Of a stretch of DNA of 64,000 nt, positions 11,756 through 23,600 are shown in pieces (within the stretch, counting starts at the first letter, position 1; the number at the start of each line of letters is the position of its first letter). The notes under the pieces were generated by a model. That model was not told where the DNA came from. It ran no database searches and was given only the letters and a program-made list of their open reading frames with translations. The DNA lies in NCBI RefSeq assembly GCF_963576675.1, contig NC_088911.1, positions 80,009,256-80,073,255 of the forward strand, in the 5' to 3' direction. Source of the DNA: Euphorbia lathyris (taxonomy: Eukaryota > Streptophyta > Magnoliopsida > Malpighiales > Euphorbiaceae). Made by a program: the position numbers and the translations under genes.

Positions 11756-13095
11756 CTAATTTGGTTACCATACACAGGTCATGTGCTAAGTTGTATAAAA
11801 TGGCAAATATAGTATCTTAATTATTATGTGCAGAGGATATGACTCATCAAATAAAAAGTTCAGAGTGGAGGGAAAGTTTTGGAGTATAGGGGCAACATCT
11901 GAATTTCTAAAAGTTACAAATGATCCCACGTATTGTATCTAATAACCTCATAATTCTTAATAAAATTTGTTGCATGCTGAAAATGGAAGACACGCTCAGT
12001 CATGTCTCAAAATGCTCGTCACGTATCAAAAGAATGTGATAAATAGACAACAAATTAGGAAATTTTGAAAGTTCACGGGACAGTTGAATTTTTGGGTTAT
12101 CCAATGCAATTAGACGAGATTATGGAGATATTGAATGTAACTGGACAGGTTATTGAATCAATTAGATAAGAACATAGGGTTATTAAACGCAATTGAAATT
12201 TTAGGCCAATACCTTGTTTGATAACTCATCTAATCATTTAAATTAAAAATTAAGCACTTATTTAATTTAAATGTGATTTTTTAAGGTAATTCACGTGTGT
12301 TTGTATTATCAACTAATTGTTTATATTCGGTATTTAAAATTCAGTATTTAATTTTATATTTTTTCAGTACTTAATTTTTATTTCTATCAAACAACATATA
12401 AGTACAAATTATATAAATCATGAAATCTATATTACATATAATAACAGAAACAGAAAGAAGATTAGAAGAGAATTTTAGATGCCATTTTGATGATGTTGCA
12501 TGCTCTTACAAACAGAACATTTTTTTTTAAATGTAAAAATTGTTAGTGATATTATATGACAAAAGGTATGAATTGGAAGAGTTTAATCGTAAGAAAAAAA
12601 AAGTAATTGGATTTGATGGGATTTTGATGATGTGGCATGCTCTTAGAAAAATGATAATTCTTTTTTTGGTTAAGGTGCAAAAATATCCCTAACGTTCTGG
12701 GCTAGGAGCAATTTTACCCCTAACGTCTAAAATGGTGCAATTTTACCCCTAACGTTGATAAATTGGGTCAATTTCAGACACTATTATAAAATACAGATAT
12801 TTTTATTCATTATTCTGCACCAATTGCATAATAATTCGTCTAAAAAAAGGATTTCATATTTTTTATAATTTAATAATAGAATTTGAGATTAATATTTACA
12901 AATTCGGTGGATTTTTAGAATTTTTTTTATCTAATCCGTACAAAAAAGACATTATATTTTTTTATTTTTTTCACATTCCAATGAATGTTTGTGATTTGTT
13001 ACTGATAAAATAACACACATATGAAGTGTAAATAACAAGATTCATGAGCGAGAAGACAGTTTGATGAATTATTTCTCAAATCGACCCAATTTATT

Positions 13096-16041
13096 TGTCA
13101 CGTCAGTGTCTAGTTTTATTATTATTATTTTATGAAAATTGATTTCAATAGATAGTATTTTAAGTATATGATTAAAATCAAAGAAAATTACATATCAATT
13201 TGAATTATTTTTCGAAATAACATTTCGAAAACATCATTTAATTCGATTAGACCCGAGATAACAGTGTCAGACTAATCTTTTAATCGAAATAATAACAAAT
13301 AGGTATAAAAATGTAATAAATGAGGTTTAATTACACGAATTACAAGAATTGGAGGTTAAATTAGAATTTTGGAAGTTCCTTTTAATTAAAGAAAAATATA
13401 CCCTTTCAAATTTTATAATCCGATATTATTAATGATACATTTAATTTGTTTTCTTATACTACCATATACTAATGATAATTTCATATTACAAGTTACTACC
13501 ATTATTATTTCATTTTTTTTAACAGATTACCATTTTTATTTAATCAAATAATATATTTTATAAAAGAATATAAATTTCATGTCTAGTAAAACCTAATAAT
13601 AATTTTCTAACTCTAATTTAAATAATGGGAGGAAGATATAGAAGGTCCTAGAATTAATTAAGTGAGGGAAATGTGTACATAAGGAAGGGAAGTTGCTAGA
13701 ATTTAAGAAGGGGGGCATCGCAGAAGGGAGAAGGGAGAGAAAGAGAGAGAGAGAAAGCTTCTCTTTTCACCATTGTCTACTCTTCACAACCAATGTTATC
13801 AGACTCGGACCGGACCGGCCGGTTCGACCGGTTGAATCGGGAACCAGTTAGGCAACCGGTCCGAGCCTCTCCGGTTTGTTGAATGTTCAACAAACCGGAG
13901 TGACCTGAGGTTGAACCGGAATTCGGCGGTTCGACCGGAAACCGGTGTGACCCCGGGTCTGTAACATTTTTTTTTAAAAAAAAAATTTCAAATTTTAAAT
14001 AAAAGACAAAACTCATGGTATTCTTTAATAAAAGGCAAAAGAATAATTCCATTGGAGCTCACCAAAGTGCTCCCCCTGCTTTCCCAATCCTCTCATTTGC
14101 TTTTATACTCACATATAGGTTTGCTCAAGTCTATTTTTTTCGATGTGGGATATACTCTTTCCACTATTTTTCTCTTTTTCTCTTTGTGCAGTTTTTTTCT
14201 CTCTGATTTAATACTTCCCAAGTTATAATTTATAAATTTCACCTCCACTATTATATTATTTATAGGTTGAGTGCTTATTAAATAATAGCAAATTAAAAGA
14301 TTGTATTCAAATTGTTTTGAGAGCCATAAAATAATAAATTAATCATCTTTTTTTTCACTAATAAATTAATTGTTTTTTTGACATCTTAAGAAACAACATA
14401 AGTATTATTACCTTGGATTTATTTCATTTTCTTACCACTTTAGAAAATTATCTATCAAAAGGTAGTTGGTCTACACGTTGATATATTTCAAGTTATTCTA
14501 AATTTCATTTATCCGTTATATATTTAAGTCTCAATTTGATGAAAACTAACAAACCAAAAGTTATTTATAATTTGTTTTGGATATATATAATTTATAAAAA
14601 TAATTTTAAATTAACTATATATGTTTAATATATATAAATATCATTTATTTATTTATTACGTCATTCGGTTCGATCAATCCGAGCCATCCGATCCGACCAA
14701 GTGACCCGTAACCCAGCTATCAATCCGGTTTAATATCCGGTCCGGTTCTGATAACATTGTTCACAACCCCTTTCATCTTTTTCTTCCTCACTATACAGTC
14801 ACCGGCGATTCAAACTGTCATTCTTTTCACCATTATCGAACGGATTTTCTGAAATTCTGCTTGGTTCCGTCAAATTGGGACACTTCCTGGTAGGTTTTTC
14901 GACTTTCAATTCTGGGAAACGGAATAACTGATTTTGATCTCTGCTTCTAGGAGTGTTTAGCGGAGGTCTGAATTCTTTCGTGTGTATGTGGTTACTGTTG
15001 GTTTTCCACAGACTCTTAATGGTTGGATTTTATACATGCAATAAGATTTTCAAATGTAAAATCTTTTCGTTATGGGTTTTTGTTCATGATTTCTCTTGTC
15101 CTGAAATTTTTACTTCAAGTTGCCTATATATGTTGTGATTGTCTGAGTTCTTCGAACTGAGAGCACTGGTTTTTGGGGTTGTCCACCCGGGGTTGGTATT
15201 AAAATAGGAATGAGGAAGATGGCCTCCTATGCTGATTTTCTCGACTTTTTGCAGATTAGGGACATTTTCTTGATTCCGTAATAAAAAGAGTTGTTTCGTT
15301 ATTGAGTTGGTTTTGAGTGATTTGTTCAGTAATCAGAGTCGGGTTAGACTTTGATTAAGTCGTTTGGAATGATTCGTTTGATAGGAAATGCCAGTGATAG
15401 AATTGTTAATGGTTCAGATTTTGGGGAAAAGGTAGCTAAGCTATTCACTATTTTATGATCATAACTAATATCAAATCAACGGTTATTTCTACTGAGTTGA
15501 ACGAAACCACATGTGTACACGCGTAGCATCATATCTTAATGGTATGATCTTATTTGGTAGTGTGTGCATTATAAAAATACGAATAAGGATGATGTTTACA
15601 TAAAATTAATTTAAAGATGACTGACTGAATATGGGTTAGTGTGTGCGTTTAATTTATGTTAGCGATGATGCGATTGTTCTACAATAATTGTTAAGTAAAA
15701 GTGCTCGAACAAGTAATTATTGATTGTGGTCTAGTCTATAAATAAACTAATAACTATTTTTTTTAGTTTGTTAATTATATTAATTTAAAGTATTTAATTT
15801 GTGCTTATAAAATCCAACTATATCTAGATAATTTAAAATAGGTAGAACTACGTGGCTTTGATTCCCGGTTGAAAGGTTAAAAAAAAACGTTCGGGATACG
15901 TAGGAAGCTTGATAAAATGATCAAGTCCAAGCCAAATAGTTAAATAAATTTTTTATCTAAGTTAAAATTTATGAGTCAAATTCATATATCGTTGTGTTAT
16001 CTTTCCTTCACACCCGATGCCGTTTAGGGTCGGGTGTGACA
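13096..16041 (+). repeat. Left LTR (contains a nested hAT element)
   Basis: The LTR spans TGTCAC to GTGACA. Its last ~70 bp (GAGTCAAATTCAT to GTGACA) recur at the right end of the element. Without the 969-bp hAT insertion and its duplication the LTR would be about 1.97 kb. It holds a purine tract (GAGAGAAAGAGAGAGAGAG) near 13735 and no convincing coding region. Confidence 0.75.
13791..14759. mobile_element. Non-autonomous hAT-type element
   Basis: The termini are CAATGTTATCAGACTCGGAC and, inverted, CAATGTTATCAGAACCGGAC. The 8-bp target duplication TTCACAAC lies at 13783-13790 and 14760-14767. CAATG fits the YARNG rule for hAT ends. The subterminal regions are very GC-rich with many CCGG and CGGTTCGACCGG motifs around an AT-rich core. 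There is no transposase; open frames here are short and incidental. Confidence 0.8.
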
Positions 16042-16044
16042 TTT

Positions 16045-16056
16045 TGGTATCAGAGC
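16045..16056 (+). other. Primer-binding site (tRNA-iMet)
   Basis: TGGTATCAGAGC lies three bases after the left LTR. It matches the 3' end of initiator tRNA-Met, the usual plant LTR-element primer, and sets the element's orientation as plus. Confidence 0.85.
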
Positions 16057-16295
16057 CCTAGGTTAATTTCTTCGGACCTAATATAAAGATATATAGTGAT
16101 GGGAAAATATCTATTTATTGTGTTGTATTCGTTAATAACGACAATATTTAGCTAATATTTTTCAAAAAGAATTAGAATTAGCATATGAGATAGTTGATTA
16201 TACATGATTATACATTTTTCTGGATTTGTTGCCTACCTTCGATTATAAGATTATGCTCACAATTTATGGTACTTGTAATAATTAGTTTTCAATTA

Positions 16296-16364
16296 GAGTC
16301 AAATTCATAGATCGTTGTGTTATCTTTCCTTCACACCCGATGCCGTTTAGGGTCGGGTGTGACA
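16296..16364 (+). repeat. Right LTR remnant
   Basis: About 69 bp matching the 3' end of the left LTR (TCGTTGTGTTATCTTTCC to GGGTGTGACA), with one visible difference (ATAGATCG for ATATATCG). The break at its left edge marks the internal deletion. Confidence 0.75.
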
Positions 16365-17299
16365 TTATTAACGTTAGGGGTAAAATTGCTCCTGACTTCC
16401 AATGTTAGGGGTAAAATTGCTCTTGACTTCCAACGTTAGGGGTAAAATTGCACCATTTTAGACGTCAGGGATAAAATTGCTCCTGGCCCAAAACGTTAGG
16501 GGTATTTTTGCATCTTAACTCTTCTTTTTTTATAAATTGTTAGTTATTATTTTTTTAAATGTAAAAATTGTTAGTGATATTATAGAACAAAAGACAAGAT
16601 TTGGAAGGATTTTTTTTTTAAGAAAAGAATTGGAAGAGTTAATAGTAAGAAAAAAATTGGAAAAATCAACTTGTTTAAGAGTGAATTGAATGTGGTTAAT
16701 GACATTTTTATAAGGGAAAATTACCCAGAAAATTCATATTTTAAAAACTATTTACAACTATGAGAAGTTATAATTTTGGATTATATCAAACTAGTAAAAT
16801 TAGTACTTTTAATATATTTTAAGGATTAGAGTTTATAAATTAGAAGTCTAGAATATATTTTCTAAGGTTTATAATTTCTGAATTTGAGTCTATAATTTTT
16901 AAATTATGATATAAAATCATAATATATAGAGACAATAATGACATATTAAGAATTAAATTTAGTGATATGACTTAGTTGTAATTTTGTACTTAATTATGAT
17001 ATTCATATATTTGACTATTTTTATAAAGGCAAATGACATTAGAGTTTTTTTTTTTGAAGTGGTTTGGTATTAATACCACAATGAAATACTTTTTTCATCT
17101 TCTAACATTTAAGCATAACTCATAGTTTTTTTTCTATTTAATACGTTTATATCGAGTCATGATTACCCATCGTTTGACTATATAATGACAAAAAGCATGG
17201 CTAGATTTATAGTTATTATGTAGTCTCTGTATCAAGTTATGATTGCCCCCCGTTTGATCATATATAATGATCCTATATTAGGTGGGGAATTTATAGGAA

Positions 17300-17610
17300 G
17301 GTCCTGGTCCTCCAACTCACTAAAAGAACCTTCCATATACTAATTGACACATGTCCTTCACTTATAACAGCTCATCAAATAAAAACTCTCTTTCACGGCA
17401 AAACACGTTCTCCATCTCCCTCCTCCATTTTTCGTTACTCCGATTGCCTCACTCAGATTGCCGCTGCTGATGAAGTCTTGTTGCCGATCTCCACCGTTCT
17501 CTTTCAACCTGTTTATCAGTGTAGTGAGACCTGTCACTGATTGATTTTCCCTTCGTCAAATTCTCTTCTCCGCTTGCTTCTTAACCATTCCACCTCTCTC
17601 TCTCTCTCAC
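17300..17610. other. Conserved block with (CT)n, unit 3
   Basis: Same block as in unit 1, with TTTTCGTTACTCC and TTTCAACCTG variants. Confidence 0.4.
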
Positions 17611-18812
17611 TTTTTTTTGTCAAAGTGTCTAAAATGTTTACTAAGTTACTAATATAGTTAGAAATAATAACCACAAAAATGTGCAAAACTATTTCAGTTT
17701 ATCGACAAATTAATATGTTTGGAAATGTCTGATATGACAGTTTAATAATTGTCAAGTTAGTTCATTCAAATTTTCTATTATATAGCAGTAGTGGCAGAAC
17801 CAGGACATTAGATGAGCCGAGGTTCAACTTAATGAAACAATCGTTGTTCATCGACGAGTCATTTAAAAAAAATTAAAACTTCATAGTTAAACCTTATTTC
17901 TATCTTTTATTCCTATATATCTTACCAATAACAACCTAGGAATGATAAATTTATACGCGATCGATTACTCGATATGTAATTATAGTGTTTGAATTTAGTT
18001 TAGTAGGTAAGGAGTAATTTTTTAGTTGAGAGAAAAGTGATACATAAATTTTAGGGTTGAATTGGTGTTGACCTGCTAACTCGAAAATGTCATGAATATT
18101 TAAAATTATTATCATATTCTCTAATGTGTTTATATTTCATTTAATTAGTAAACGTAATAAAATTACAATTACTAATTGCAAAAATGGCTTGAACCTTCCA
18201 TATTTTTGCATGCGACTTATAAACACATTACACGAACTAAAATGATATATTAGCGGATTTTTGGATGGTCATAGTTAAGCTGCTAATCCAAAACCGACAT
18301 AAATTATTTAGAACTATTACTATATCCTACTATATTTTTAAATGACATCATTAACATATGTATATAGTAAAATTACATATGATCCGAAAGCACAATACAA
18401 AATTACTAACCCAATTTGGTTAATATATAGTTATAACACAAATTTTTTTGAGTTGAGTTAGAGTTGACTCATTTCATATCAACTAGATAATTGATATGAC
18501 ACGAACACGACACTAACTCAATAATAAGAAAAAAATTTAGAATACTCTAGGAGTAATACACCTAACAAATCAATTAATGTCACATGTACATTTTTTTCCT
18601 TACACAAATCATCTCCCATGAAGTGGTATGTACAATTATTTTGACTGATTGGTGTATTACTCCTGGAATACAGTAAAAAAAATTCAATAATTGTCACATC
18701 TACAACAACCCCTCTTCATGTCTTTCACTCTTTGACAAAGTGGGCTTGAAAATTATTTTGAAACAAATTTCAAGGACTATCCCCCTATGGAGTTCTGCCC
18801 CTGGACAAGTAA

Positions 18813-19260
18813 CATTGATTTTGCTTAAAATAGTTAGGAGTAAATATATATCATTTCATATGTTAGAGTCGAATCTATATTTTTCTGAAAATGCGCGTAA
18901 CAAATTTCGCTTTTATCCCAATAAATTAAATTACTTCACTAGATAGATTTTTGAAAGAAAAAAAAAATTAAAATTGATTTTGCTTGAAAAGGTTACTAAT
19001 AAATTTATACAATTTCATATGTTAGAGTCAAATATGTACTTTTCAGAAAATATTAGAGAGGAATTTAGCCTTTATGTCAATAAATTAAATTACTTCACTA
19101 GGTAGCTTTTTGAAAAAAAAAGAAAAAAAAGGATTAAAATTGATTTTACTTGAAAAGGTTAGGGGTAAATTTATAAAATTTATATACTTTTCATAAAATA
19201 TTAAAGTGAAATTTAGCCTTTATGTCAATAAATTAAATTACTTCACTAGGTAGATTTTTG
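18813..19260. repeat. Minisatellite, three copies, unit 4
   Basis: Same three-step repeat as in unit 2, with small variants (ACTAGATAG at the end of the first copy). Confidence 0.85.
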
Positions 19261-19517
19261 AAAAAAAAAGATTTAATTTGATAATCAAATGACAAAAATT
19301 GGTAATTAAAGGAGACAAAATAGATTGAATTCATAGCATACAAAACTGTGAACTCAGAAAGGAAAAAAAAGCAATGTTTTAAAAAAGGCTTGCATATATT
19401 TTCTTTTTCTGATTATAATATTTATTGTTTCATTGAAATAAAAATACATCGAACCTAACCATATCCATAGCTAGGGTTAGGTATTGTCCTGAACAAAACC
19501 CTAATCTTTATACTGCT

Positions 19518-20033
19518 CTACAGCTTCAAGTTCAAGTCTAGCACTTCAAACTCAGAATCAGAATCAGAAATAGGGATCAAGGGTTTCTCCAGCTGCTGAA
19601 GAAATGGTTGGGTGAATTTCCTCGGAGCCTGAAAAGGGATAGGGAAACTTTGTGACCCAAACCCGTAGTTGTTCCTCACAGTTGGAAAAGGAGAGTACAT
19701 GTCTGGGGCTGCCCGGGGATGAATAAACTGATTAGGATTCGGATTAAACATAGTACTGTAAACATTTGGAATGGGAAAACTGAAGTTGTTTCTTTGACCG
19801 GAGAGACGGCTCAAGCCACCACCGGAAGCATTAAGAGACGGTGGTGGCTGCTGCATCCTTCTGGAGGTAGAAACAGAAGAACCATCATGATCGGTAAACA
19901 TGTGAATTTCGATGTGATGAAGAAAAGCTTCAGTGCTCACAAAAACCTGGTTACAAATTCGACAGGCGATTTGTGGAGCGCCGGCGTACGTGCTTGTAGG
20001 AAGATTGTTGGAATTCTACCAATATCCAGTCAT
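19518..20033 (-). pseudogene. C2H2 zinc-finger copy 4, nonsense at codon 6
   Basis: Same 516-bp frame, but the N-terminus reads Met-Thr-Gly-Tyr-Trp-stop: codon 5 GGG is TGG and codon 6 TGG is TAG. No other ATG upstream of the finger restores the frame. Downstream codons stay open to LDLNLKL, so the lesion may be recent. Further changes are MFTDHD (Ser to Phe) and SVSTSRR. Translation from the internal GTG at VSTEAF would lack both finger cysteines. Confidence 0.85.
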
Positions 20034-20495
20034 AGATTCAGGGTTTGAAATTGAATTTGTGTCTTTTTTTTGATAATCTGAAGAGAGGGCAAGAGAGAAG
20101 AGGGGTGTAATTTATAGCTAATTTGGTTACCATACACAGGTCATGTGCTAAGTTGTATAAAATGGCAAATATAGTATCTTAATTATTATGTGCAGATGAT
20201 ATGACTCATCAAAAAAAAAAGTTCAGAGTGGAGGGAAAGTTTTGGAGTATAGGGGCAACATCTGAATTTCTAAAAGTTACAAATGATCCCACGTATTGTA
20301 TCTAATAACCTCATAATTCTTAATAAAATTTGTTGCATGCTGAAAATGGAAGACACGCTCCGTCATGTCTCAAAATGCTCGTCACGTATCAAAAGAATGT
20401 GATAAATAGACAACAAATTAGGAAATTTTGAAAGTTCACGGGACAGTTGAATTTTTGGGTTATCCAATGCAATTAGACGAGATTATGGAGATATT

Positions 20496-20612
20496 TAAGG
20501 AATGTGGAAGCCCCCATTGTATTTCATTAAGAGAGGTATATATATACACAATGAGTTATGTAACCCTAGCTACACAATTTCAATTTAGTACATAAACTAT
20601 ACATGGCTATCA
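20496..20612 (-). repeat. Copia 3' LTR
   Basis: Read on the minus strand it begins TGATAGCCATG and ends ATTCCTTA. Length 117 bp. It differs from the 5' LTR only at the fourth base from its end (C for T on the minus strand). Confidence 0.9.
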
Positions 20613-23600
20613 CCCCCCCGCAAGTTGAGCAGGGGGTGCACAAATGCTCAACTTGGAGCGAAGTAACCGAAAACGATCCTTACTCAAGGGTTTCGTCAAA
20701 ATGTCAGCAACTTGATCATGTGTAGGTATGTATTGAACCCGTAGCAACCGTTTGGTGACACGATCACGGACAAAGAAAAAATCAATCTCAATATGCTTGC
20801 TGCGATGATGAAAAATGGGATTGATAGTCAGATAAGTGGCAGATAAATTATCACACAAGAGACGTGGAGGCCGATCAAGAGAGAAGCCGAGCTCATGGAG
20901 AACAATCTGAAGCCAGCCAATTTCAGATGCACCGTTAGCTAAGGCTCGGTATTCAGCCTCCGTGGATGACCGTGCAACCGATTTCTGTTTCTTAGAAGTC
21001 CAGGATATCAAATTCCTACCCAAATAAATGGCATAACCAGTGGTGGACTTTCGATCATCTGGGTTACCAGCCCAATCAGCGTCAGTGAAACCATGAAGAA
21101 TCAATGGCGAGTCCTTATGAAAAAATAGTCCATGTGACTTAGTAAGTTGCAAGTAGCGTAATATTCGCTTAACTCCCTGCCAATGGACACTAGTGGGAGA
21201 GTGCATATACTGGGCTAAGCGATTTACGGAGAAAGATATATCCGGCCTAGTAAAGGCGAGATATTGCAAGCTGCCAACAATAGTTCGATATAAGGTCGGA
21301 TCACTAAAGGCATCACCCACATCCTGCTTGAACAATTCCTTAGAACACATAGGAGTAGTTAATCCTTTGCAAGTAGCCATTTTGGCTTTTTGAATGACAT
21401 CACTGATGTACTTTGTTTGATGGAGTAATAAACCTGTTGACATCCACAAGGCTTCAATGCCAAGAAAAAAATTCAGCCTCCCCAAATCCCGTAGAGTAAA
21501 CTCACTCTGTAACTTGCTAACAAGTGACCGAATAGCCCAAGGTTGAGGTCCTATGAGTATAATGTCGTCAACGTAAATTAAGCAAAACATAGTCACCTGA
21601 GAAGTGTGATAAAAATAGAGGGAGGTGTCGGACTTTGAGCCAGAGAATCCGAGGTTCCGCAAAAAATCTGTCAAGCGACGGTGCCACATTCTTGGCGCTT
21701 GTTTCAGACCGTATAGTGATTTTTGAAGCTTGCAAACATGAGTAGGAAAGTTATGATCACGGAAACCCGGTGGTTGAGCCATAAAAACATCTTCATCCAA
21801 AGTACCATGGAGGAAAGCATTAGAGATATCCAATTGATTAACTGTCCAACCACGAGAGATAGCAAGAGCTAAGAGTAATCGAACTGTCGAGGGCTTAATT
21901 ACCGGGCTATACGTCTCAAAGTAATCAATTCCAGGTCGTTGATTATAACCTTTAGCAACCAAACGCGCTTTATAACGCTCAATAGTCCCATCAGGATGTT
22001 GTTTAATTGTGAAAATCCACTGACAACCAACAAGATTAATGTCCGAAGTAGGAGGAACAAGGGTCCAAGTTGCATTCTTTTCCAATGCTCGAAACTCTAC
22101 TTCCATAGCATGACGCCACTCAGGTATTTTTATGGCCTCGGCTGCATTCTTAGGAATAGCGGGTAATTGGTGAAGAAGAGCTCGGGAAGGTGGTGGCGGA
22201 AGCGAGCCTGTTTTTGAGCGGGTGATTATGGAGTGTTTGCTGGAATTGTTAGGGATTAAAGGGCCATAGCGAGATAGGTCAACAATGAGGGACGGTGTGG
22301 CAGTAGAAGGAATGGGAGGGAAAGGTGGATTTTTTGTTGTACTGGGTGAAGCAGGAGAAAGAGAATTAGAAAGGCTAGGTGAAAAAGTAGGATTTGTATG
22401 GGAATTGGAATGAGGTGGAGACGTAGGGGTTGTATGAGAATGTAAGGTATCATGTATGGTGGGTGGGGTAGTGTGATGATTAATTATTTGAGTGGGTGGG
22501 GTATTAGGAAGGGTTGCAGGGGGAGTAGAATAAGAGGGGAACGTAGGGTTTACATGGGATTTAGGTGAGGGTAATTGCATGGGACTATTAAGGGACACTG
22601 TTGGAGCTTGTTCATGAAGTGGATTTGATGGTGCCATAGGTTGCACTGGAACATGGGCAGGAAAAACAACAGTCACTGGAGTCGAATCAATATGAGTAGT
22701 AGGAGTCGAAGTACGAACATCATTTAACATTGGACCCGGAAACACCTGCTCATCAAAAAGAACATGACGTGAGATAAATATTTTGAAGGATGAGGGATCT
22801 AAACATTTATAGCCTTTATGAGAACGACTATAGCCAAGAAATATGCAAGGACGAGAGCGATCATCTAATTTTGTTTTATTATATGGACGAAGCCAAGGAT
22901 AACACAAGCAACCAAAGACACGAAAGGACAAATAGTCAGGAACTTCACCAAATAATAGCTGATACGAATTTTTAAAACTCAAATTAGGCATTGGAGTACG
23001 ATTAAGTAAATACGTTGCAGTATCAAAGGCAAATGTCCAAAATTGGATAGGTAACTGAGCACGTTTTAGTAAAGCAAGACCATGTTCAACGATGTGTCTA
23101 TGTTTCCTTTCAGCCGTGCCATTTTGTTCAGGAGTGTAAGGACACGACATACGATGATGAATTCCATGAGTGCGAAAATAATGGGTCAATTTAATGAATT
23201 CACCACCCCCATCGGATTGAAAGGCTTTAATTGGTGTGGCAAAATACTTTTCAACAATACTGCGAAACTGAACAAAAGTATCATAAACATCCGATTTGCG
23301 TTTTAAAAAATATAACCAGCTATATTTGGTGTAGTGATCAATGAAAACAACATAATATCGAAAGCCATCAATAGATGGACACGAAGCAGGACCCCAAACA
23401 TCAGAGCATATTAATTCCAACGGAGCATGTGAAACATGATCAGATAACATAAATGGTAATTTATGAGACTTGCTAATACTACAAGATGAACACAAGGACG
23501 AGTTATTATTGGAAACAGCAATTTTATTCGATTGAAGCAAATGTTTGACTACAGGAAAAGAAGCATGTCCAAGACGATCATGCCAGGTAAATAAACTAGC

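Larger units (their letters stand above)
13096..16364 (+). mobile_element. Internally deleted LTR retrotransposon (Ty3/gypsy-like termini)
   Basis: The element begins TGTCACG and ends GTGTGACA, with a 5-bp duplication TTATT at 13091-13095 and 16365-16369. A full left LTR is followed by a tRNA-iMet primer site, then only ~254 bp of internal sequence, then the last ~69 bp of the right LTR. All gag-pol and most of the right LTR are gone. Long LTRs ending in GGTCGGGTGTGACA suggest a chromovirus of the Tekay/Del type. That lineage is inference, since no coding region survives. Confidence 0.8.
12668..16519. mobile_element. Long-TIR MITE, unit 3, split by the LTR element
   Basis: The left arm and core run 12668-13095 and the right arm 16365-16519. 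The break lies in CCCAATTTATT/AACGTT. The LTR element therefore inserted into an existing MITE. Confidence 0.75.
9809..18173. repeat. Tandem unit 3, split by an LTR element
   Basis: The total is 8365 bp. Removing the LTR element (3269 bp) and its 5-bp duplication leaves 5091 bp, matching unit 2. The order of parts is unchanged. Spacers 11776-12667, 16520-17299 and 17611-18173 are AT-rich without genes. Confidence 0.95.

Noticed and set aside
22790..23306. Plus-strand frames within the copia body
   Set aside because: They are complementary shadows of gag-pol.
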